From assembly GCA_029204225.1 (NCBI GenBank), contig CM055095.1, forward strand, positions 27,831,483 to 27,894,844: DNA of 63,362 nt, read 5' to 3'. The position numbers and the translations under genes are program-made. The stretch is from Diphasiastrum complanatum (taxonomy: Eukaryota > Streptophyta > Lycopodiopsida > Lycopodiales > Lycopodiaceae). Numbering within the stretch: position 1 is the first letter of the stretch; the number at the start of each line of letters is the position of its first letter. Below are positions 57,399-63,362 of this stretch, one piece after another. Under the pieces are notes generated by a model that was not told the DNA's origin, ran no database searches, and saw only the letters and a list, made by a program, of their open reading frames with translations.

Positions 57399-58364
57399 AT
57401 GTCATTTGTAAGCAGCATTCAATCGAAGATATACACCATTCTCCAGGCAGATGGGTCAAACTACTTGGCCTGGAAAGTGAGGACATCGCTTATCCTAAGA
57501 GGACAGGCGTTATGGCCCTGGGTGGATGGGACCGAAGAAATGTCAGCCAATGCTGGAAAGGAGCTTCACGAATGGAAGGAAAAAAAATGACAAAGTAGTA
57601 GCTGTCATATCCTCCTCCATCAAGACAACATTACTATCGATCTCTCATCAAGGTTTGAAACCAAATCACGCAGCCAAATCATGCATTTGGAAGATCAACT
57701 CACATACCTACACTGGAATGGCAAAGACCTCACAACATTCATCAAAAACATGAAAAACCTATTCCTCTCTTCGCATAACACTGGGACAGAGCATGCAGTC
57801 TCACAGGAGAAGCAGCTAACGTACCTATTGCGAGCGCTACAGATCATTTCAAACAACGCACACTCTTGTGGCAAAAGATCCTGCAATGACTCTTGAAAAA
57901 GCAATAAGCAAGGTCAAAGAAGAAGTAGAAGCAAGAGAGCACTACGATGATAGACAAAGATCTAACCAAGCTCTATATAGTGGTAAATTAGATCAACGTA
58001 AGAAGAAGTCGTCCTAAGAGGGAGCCATCTCGAAGACCAGACCACAGTCAACAGAGAGAAGGTGACAAAGAAAGAAGATCGAAGGCACCTACTCAACACA
58101 AACCACAAGGTGGTGACAAGAAATTCTGTGTTAGTAGATGCAGATGTGATGGACATACCATTGACACATGTTGGTTAAATCCAGACATTCAATGCGTACA
58201 TTGTCACAAAACGTCACGTAGTAATAGACTGCTATTAGAATCCAAGAAGTAAGAAGACCCTAAGCAGGAAGGAACCCTCCAACAGCTCGTCGTATGTAGA
58301 AGAACCAGAGTCCTTGAAGATGGCTGAGGAGAACAAGCAACAATCCATCCGCTTATTTATGCAC
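57399..58364 (+). pseudogene. Copia H unit 1 gag
   Basis: The ATG at 57399 opens ILQADGSNYLAWKVRTSLIL, a Copia gag start. Frameshifts follow; about 50 bases present in unit 2 (LSISNARELWDALK) are absent. Near 58115 a knuckle-like FCVSRCRCDGHTIDTCW appears, with C-x3-C-x4-H-x4-C spacing (one residue longer than usual in the first gap). The sequence stops at TTTATGCAC (58364), the left breakpoint of an inversion. Confidence 0.8.
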
Positions 58365-59403
58365 CTGCTATATGAATCTAGCGATATAGAGAGAGAGAGA
58401 CGTATATATTCCAAGTTTCTTCTGGTGTTGTGATCAATCAGTAAGCCTTTTGGTCTTTCTGTAATCTCGCTATTTGGAATACATGGTCCTCTGTTAGATT
58501 CCTGATATACCTAGATAGAGTCGAACTCTTAACTGTAGCTATCGTTGTTGATTAAAATCTATCATCTTCTAAAGTATAGTCAAACACTATTGATCTACGA
58601 TTGATTTAATTATGATGAGCCTTTGTGCGAAAAAACAAATGATAGCTGGTTTCGTAACAAACGTTTGACAAGCATAACACAATTAAAGATCATACACAGT
58701 AGACATGAGATAAAAAAATTCTGTTCGATTACAATGATTCCTCTGAGCGTTGTTTGGCATACCGCACAACATGTTACCGCAAGAGATACTTTTCCTCTTA
58801 CGATCAAAAGGGTTATTGTCGATTACCAGCGCACACCTCTATCTATCTCTCTATATGTGTCCTTATTGGACTGATCAGTTCAACTCGTCTTGCTTATTGG
58901 CAGACAACTTTTCATCCTCACATTCATCAATCGATCATTCAACCTGTCTAACCATCCTTCTCATGTTCATCTTCTATATATAGAAGCGAAGAAAGGAAGT
59001 GGTCTTAATTTGCTTAATGATTACAAGAACTGCTTAACCCACTACCAATAGCTTTTACTTTGTTGTCTCCATCTGTGAAGTTCTTCCGTCCTAGTGGTAC
59101 TCCATTGAACTTGAGTCATGAAAACACGCCGGTTTCGTAGCCGCCTTTGCAACCGTAGACCAAGCTATCATTGGTTGAGCTTCGGTCTTCGCTTGTAGAC
59201 TGCAAGTGTTGACTCACAGTTTTCTTCGGTTGTCTTCGTTCATCATTCGCACCTTGCAGTTTGCGGTTTGTTGCAGCTTGCGGTTTGTTGTGGCTTTCAT
59301 TACCTTCGTTGTTGGTGTGCGTAGCGATGCGGTTGCGGTAGTAGTGGTTTGCGGTTTGCGGTTCAAAACCTGGCAATGCTTTGTGGGTGGAGACCTCAAG
59401 TCA
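58365..59403 (-). repeat. Copia H LTR 2, main part, inside the inverted block
   Basis: On the minus strand it starts TGACTTGAGGTC after the polypurine tract (GAGAGGGAG near 59415) and runs 1039 bases to CTAGATTCATATAGCAG. The last 27 bases or so of this LTR are not here but at 61446-61472, in the opposite orientation. Confidence 0.85.
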
Positions 59404-60425
59404 CTTCAGCTCCCTCTCAAAGCATGGTAGTTTTGTGATTCCTAAGCTCGCACGCTGCTTCTTAAACATTGCCTTGTCAAGAGGCTTGGTAAATATATCA
59501 GCCACCATTTGCTTTGTTGGCACAAATTTGGTCTTGAAAATCTCTTTCTCGACTATATCCCTTATCAGATGATACTTGATAGCGATGTGTTTTGTCTTGG
59601 AATCCTTCATTGGGTGTATGGCAGATGTGTTATCCATATACATGATCAGTGGCTCGTTAGTGTTCTCTCCTACTCCATCAAGGAATTGTCTGAGCCATGT
59701 AAGCTCGTTGGCCATCTTGGCTGCTGCAACGTATTATGCTTCGTAGGATGATTGTGCGGTAATCGTTTGTTTCCTACTGATCCAAAGAACGGCTGCGTTG
59801 GCCGCTATGGTGCAGCCTCCTGAAATACTCTTTGATTCGTCCATCATAGATGCCCAGCTTACATCGTTGTAGGACTTCAATTGGAATCTTGCATCTTGAA
59901 AAAAGTAGAGACCATAGTCCTTTGTCTGTTTTAGGTATGGCAAGGTTCTCTTAGTAGTCTTCCAATGTGTAGGTCCTGGATTAATGTTAAATTGGCTCAT
60001 TCTGAATACTACATAAGCAACATCTGGGCGTGTGTTGTCTGCCAAGTACATTAATGAACCAATAAGCCTTCTATAAGGCCTTTGTAGCATAGCTTCCCGC
60101 TCTAGGTTCTCTCTGGGACAGTCTGCATTTGTCAGCACTATGCCAGGAATCATCGGAGTATTCACTCCCTTGCAATCTGTCATACCAAAGTCATCAATGA
60201 TCTTCTGAATGTATCTTGACTGGGGCAGATATAATTTCTCACCTTCAAGATCTCTGTCGATCTGCAAGCCTAGGTAGCATTTTGCTTCTCCTAGATCTGA
60301 TATCTCAAAGTGCCTTGAAATATCTTCCTTTACTTGTGCTATCAATGTGTCACTTCTTGACAGAGTCAAGGTGTCATCAACATAGACACTGATGATAATA
60401 ACCTCATCATCTATGATCATGTTCT
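59404..60425 (-). pseudogene. Copia H unit 1 RT C-terminal half and RNase H
   Basis: On the minus strand: VIIISVYVDDTLTLSRS (RT catalytic YVDD intact), YLGLQIDRDLEGEKLYL, RRLIGSLMYLADNTRPDVA, RNase H SYNDVSWASMMDESKS (first Asp region S-Y-N-D), AQSSYEA, then after a frameshift MYMDNTSAIHPMKDSKTKHI and VADIFTKPLDKAMF. The frame ends just before the polypurine tract. Confidence 0.85.
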
Positions 60426-61445
60426 GAAGGTAGGTGGATGTGGCTACTGCTTCAGCCCATACTGACCTTGATACCTTGGAGTAGGCCATCACGTGCCTCA
60501 CTGCTTCCATGAGAGTTCTATTCTTTCTCTCTGCCACACCATTATGTTGTGGTGTGTAGGCTGCGGTCTTCTTGTGAAGGATACCTCGACTGCTGCAGAA
60601 ATCAACAAAGTGGTTGGAAATATATTCTCCACCTCTGTCAGTTCGAATCTGCTTGACTTTTATTTATGTCCACTTCTCAACCCAATTCACGTACTCTATA
60701 AACTTATTAAGAGCTTCGGAGTTGTTGTGGATAAAGTAGATGACAACAAACTTACTAAAATCATCGATGAAGGTAATGTAGTATCGTGAGCCTCCCACAA
60801 AGAGCACATCAAATGTTCCGCAGATGTCAGAGTGTATCAATTCCAAGAGTTGTGTCACTTTGAAGGAATCTCTGGTCGAAGGTGTTCGTGACATCTTGCC
60901 TTTGCTACATGCGTTGCAGGATGTGAGAACTACATCTTTGATGCTTACTCCTATGAATGCGTCATGTTGGCTTGCTTTGTGCAGCGCCATTAGGTTCATG
61001 TGACATGGTCTCCTATGCCACAGAAGGCCCATCGATTCATGAGTTTGATGAGCCTGCTCTGTTGGTAGGCATACCTTCAGGTAGTACAATCTACGTCTGC
61101 CTTGTGTGATGAAGGCACTGGTGGTGCCATCAACCACATTGCATGTTTTGTCTGTGAAGGTCACATGCATGTCTGCATCTGCTATTCTTGCTACAGACAG
61201 AAGATCCTTCTGGAAAGTGGGCACGTATAGGACATCATTGAGTCTTTTGTCTCTATCATTGGTGCTAAGCCATAGTGCGTCAGTTCTACTCACTTGATGT
61301 TGTGATCCATCTCCCAGCATGATATATTTGGATGAATCTACTTGTTGAAAGCTAGCTATCATGTGTCTTGTTGTCACAAAATGTGTCGTAGCTCCCAAAT
61401 CAAGAACAACTTCTTGTATATCGACTTGTGAGTAGCACATACATC
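60426..61445 (-). pseudogene. Copia H unit 1 protease and integrase
   Basis: On the minus strand: protease VVLDLGATTHFVTTRHM (D-L-G-A; unit 2 keeps D-S-G-A), DVLYVPTFQKDLLSVARIA, finger LLWHRRPCHMN...CNACSKGKMSR, core LIHSDICGTFD and YITFIDDF, then after a stop MAERKNRTLMEAVRHVM. At about 60420 STYLQN is joined to IDDEVIIIS, so the integrase C terminus and the first half of RT are deleted (roughly 1 kb). Confidence 0.85.
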
Positions 61446-61472
61446 CGAATCAAACCTCCCACGATTCCAATA
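61446..61472 (+). repeat. Copia H LTR 2, terminal piece left outside the inversion
   Basis: CGAATCAAACCTCCCACGAT and the bases after it match LTR 1 at 57266-57292. It completes the LTR whose main part is inverted at 58365-59403. Confidence 0.85.
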
Positions 61473-61473
61473 G

Positions 61474-61489
61474 TGGTATTAAAGCATGG
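61474..61489 (+). promoter_or_regulatory. Copia H primer binding site (LTR 2)
   Basis: TGGTATTAAAGCATGG, matching the site at 57294 with two differences. Confidence 0.75.
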
Positions 61490-61578
61490 TAGTCTGACAA
61501 GTCAGAGCCCATAAGGTTCAAAGACAAGATCGATAACAACCAAAGAGCCTTATTCTACCTGGAACATTGTAAAATACA

Positions 61579-62560
61579 ATGTCATTTGTAAGCAGCATTC
61601 AATCGAAGATATACACCATTCTCCAAGCAGATGGGTCAAACTACTTGGCCTGGAAAGTGAAGACATCACTTACCCTAAGAGAAAAAGCGCTATGGCCTTG
61701 GGTAGACGGGACCGAAGAAATGCCAGCCAATGCCTCACGAATGGAAGAAGAAAAATGACAAAGCAGTAGCTGTCATATCCTCCTCCATTGAAGACAACAT
61801 TACCATCGATCTCTTGTCAATATCAAACGCACGAGAACTATGGGATGCGTTGAAGTCAAGGTTTGAAACCAAATCACACAGCCAAATCATGCATTTGGAA
61901 GATCAAATCACATACCTATGCTGGAATGGCAAAGACCTCACAACATTCATCAAAAACATGAAAAACATATTCCTCTCTTTGCATAACACCGGGACAGAGC
62001 ATGCAGTCTCAGAGGAGAAGTACCTATTGTGAGTGCTACCAAGATCATTCCAAACAATGCACACTCTTCTGGCAAAAGATCCTGCAACTGCTCTTGAAAA
62101 AGCAATAAGCGAGGTCAAAGAAGAAGTAGAAGCAAGAGAGCACGACAATGACAGACAATAATCTGACCAAGCTCTATACAGCGATAATGATCAATGTAAG
62201 AAGAAGTCTCAAACTAAGAGGGAGTCATCTCGAAGACCAAACTGCAGTCAATAGAGAGAAGCTGACAAAGAAGGAAGATCGAAGGCACCTACTCAACACA
62301 TATCGCAAGGTGGTGACAAGAAATTTTGCGTTAGTAGATGTAGACGCGACGAACATACCATTGACACATGTGGTTAAATCCAAACATTCAATTCGTACAC
62401 TGTCACAAGAAGGGTCATGCAGTAGTAGACTACTATCAGAACCCAAGAAGTAAGAAGACATTAAGCAGGAATGAACCCTCCAACAGCTCGTCGTATGTAG
62501 AGGAACCAGAGTCCTAGAAGATGGTTGAGGAGAGAACAAGAAACAATCCATCCACTTATT
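61579..62560 (+). pseudogene. Copia H unit 2 gag
   Basis: The ATG at 61579 has the same start as unit 1 (MSFVSSIQSKIYTILQ). Frames are shifted at about 61735, 62035 and 62165, and the knuckle region near 62320 reads CVSRCRRDEHTIDTC. It keeps LLSISNARELWDALKSRFET, which unit 1 lacks. It is not translatable as one protein. Confidence 0.8.
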
Positions 62561-63362
62561 TATGCACAGATGTATGTGCTACCTCACAAGCCAATATACA
62601 ATAAGTCGTTCTTGATTCGGGAGCTACGTCACATTTTGTGACAACAAGACACATGATAGCTAACTTTCAACAAACAGATTCATCTAGGTATATCATGTTG
62701 GGAGATGGATCACAACATCAAGTGAGCGGAACTGGCGCAGTATGGCTAAGAACCAACGACAGAGACAGAAGACTCGATGATGTCCTATACGGGCCCACTT
62801 TACAGAAGGATCTTCTGTCTGTAGCAAGAATAGCAGTCGCAGACATGCATGTGATCTTCACAAAAAAAACATGCAATGTGATTGATAGCAGCACCAGTGC
62901 CCTCATCACACAAGGCAAACGTATAGGCAACCTATACCACCTGAAGGTACACCTACTAAACAGAGCAGGCTCATCAAACTCATGAATCGATGGGCCTTCT
63001 GTGGCATAGGAGACTATGTCACATGAACCCAATGGCGATGCACAAAGCAAGCCAACATGGTGCATTCATAGAAGTAAGCATCAAAGATGTAGTTTTCACA
63101 TTATGCGATGCATGTAACAAAGGCAAGATGTCACGAACACCCTTCTCTAGGGATTCCTTCAAAGCGACACAACTCTTGGAATTGATACACTCTGACATCT
63201 GTGGACCATTTGATGTGCTCTTTGTGGGAGGCTCATGACGCTACATTACCTTCATTGATGATTTTAATAAGTTTGTTGTCGTCTACTTTATCCACAACAA
63301 GTCCGAAGATCTTGATAAGTTTATAGAGTACATGAATTGGACTGAGAAGTGGACAGAAAGGA
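62561..63362 (+). pseudogene. Copia H unit 2 protease and integrase (runs off the window)
   Basis: Protease VLDSGATSHFVTTRHM (DSGA intact) near 62610, LGDGSQHQVSGTGAVWL, DVLYGPTLQKDLLSVARIA, then the finger LLWHRRLCHMNPMAMHK...CDACNKGKMSR and core LIHSDICGPFDVLFVGGS. A stop at 63236 is followed in the same frame by RYITFIDDF. The element continues beyond 63362. Confidence 0.88.

Larger units (their letters stand above)
58365..61445 (-). other. Inverted 3.08-kb block within Copia H
   Basis: Left edge: unit 1 gag ...TTTATGCAC meets reversed LTR 2. Right edge: the reversed protease start (GATGTATGTGCTAC on the minus strand) meets CGAATCAAACC, the LTR tail. Turning the block round would rejoin gag to protease as in unit 2 (TTTATGCACAGATGTATGTG near 62556) with one base missing, and would complete LTR 2 with about six bases missing. 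Both edges agree, so the inversion is strongly supported by sequence within the window. Confidence 0.88.

Overview
The window is nuclear DNA of a land plant, most likely one with a large, retrotransposon-rich genome. I base this on a plant-type beta-hydroxyacid dehydrogenase gene, on LTR retrotransposons primed by initiator methionine tRNA (TGGTATCAGAGC-type primer binding sites), on long (GA)n/(CT)n tracts and on hAT- and MULE-like non-autonomous transposons. I cannot name the species. No bacterial operon, phage, CRISPR array or organellar gene block is visible.

Layout. 1-4.4 kb: decayed Copia pieces, a retropepsin-containing relic and a dispersed LTR-like repeat (family E). 4.4-9.6 kb: the only convincing host gene, a 3-hydroxyisobutyrate dehydrogenase-like/glyoxylate reductase-like protein on the minus strand, with a tRNA-like SINE head and a (GA)49 tract nearby. 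9.6-17.2 kb: Gypsy and Copia relics, a 664-bp hAT-like element with an 8-bp target duplication and an inverted pair of repeat G. 17.2-21.1 kb: Copia B, whose 3' LTR is cut by the start of Copia C. 21.1-33.1 kb: a mosaic of Copia A (three pieces), a minus-strand Gypsy and a Copia (J) nested in the Gypsy RT with a perfect 5-bp duplication. 33-40.9 kb: Gypsy integrase and Copia gag relics, tandem hairpins and a 528-bp foldback MULE-like MITE with a 10-bp duplication. 40.9-47.2 kb: Copia D, complete, with 862-bp LTRs and one intact 1326-codon gag-pol frame. 47.2-56.2 kb: gag-like relics, a Copia 3' end, a (CT)79 tract, a hairpin minisatellite and an inverted E copy. 56.3 kb to the end: Copia H, a tandem LTR-internal-LTR-internal array in which a 3.08-kb block has been inverted.

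How the parts relate. Almost everything is transposon biology: gag packages RNA, and protease, integrase, RT and RNase H copy and insert it. Only Copia D looks able to supply all of these. The others are deleted, frameshifted, nested or recombined, and their junctions record the order of events: Gypsy I before Copia J, Copia B before Copia C, and probably family E before Copia D. I found no new gene system. The most unusual things here are structural: the inversion inside the Copia H tandem, the foldback in Copia J, the compound-hairpin MITE, and the repeated CACACGTGTG palindromes in the LTRs of Copia D.
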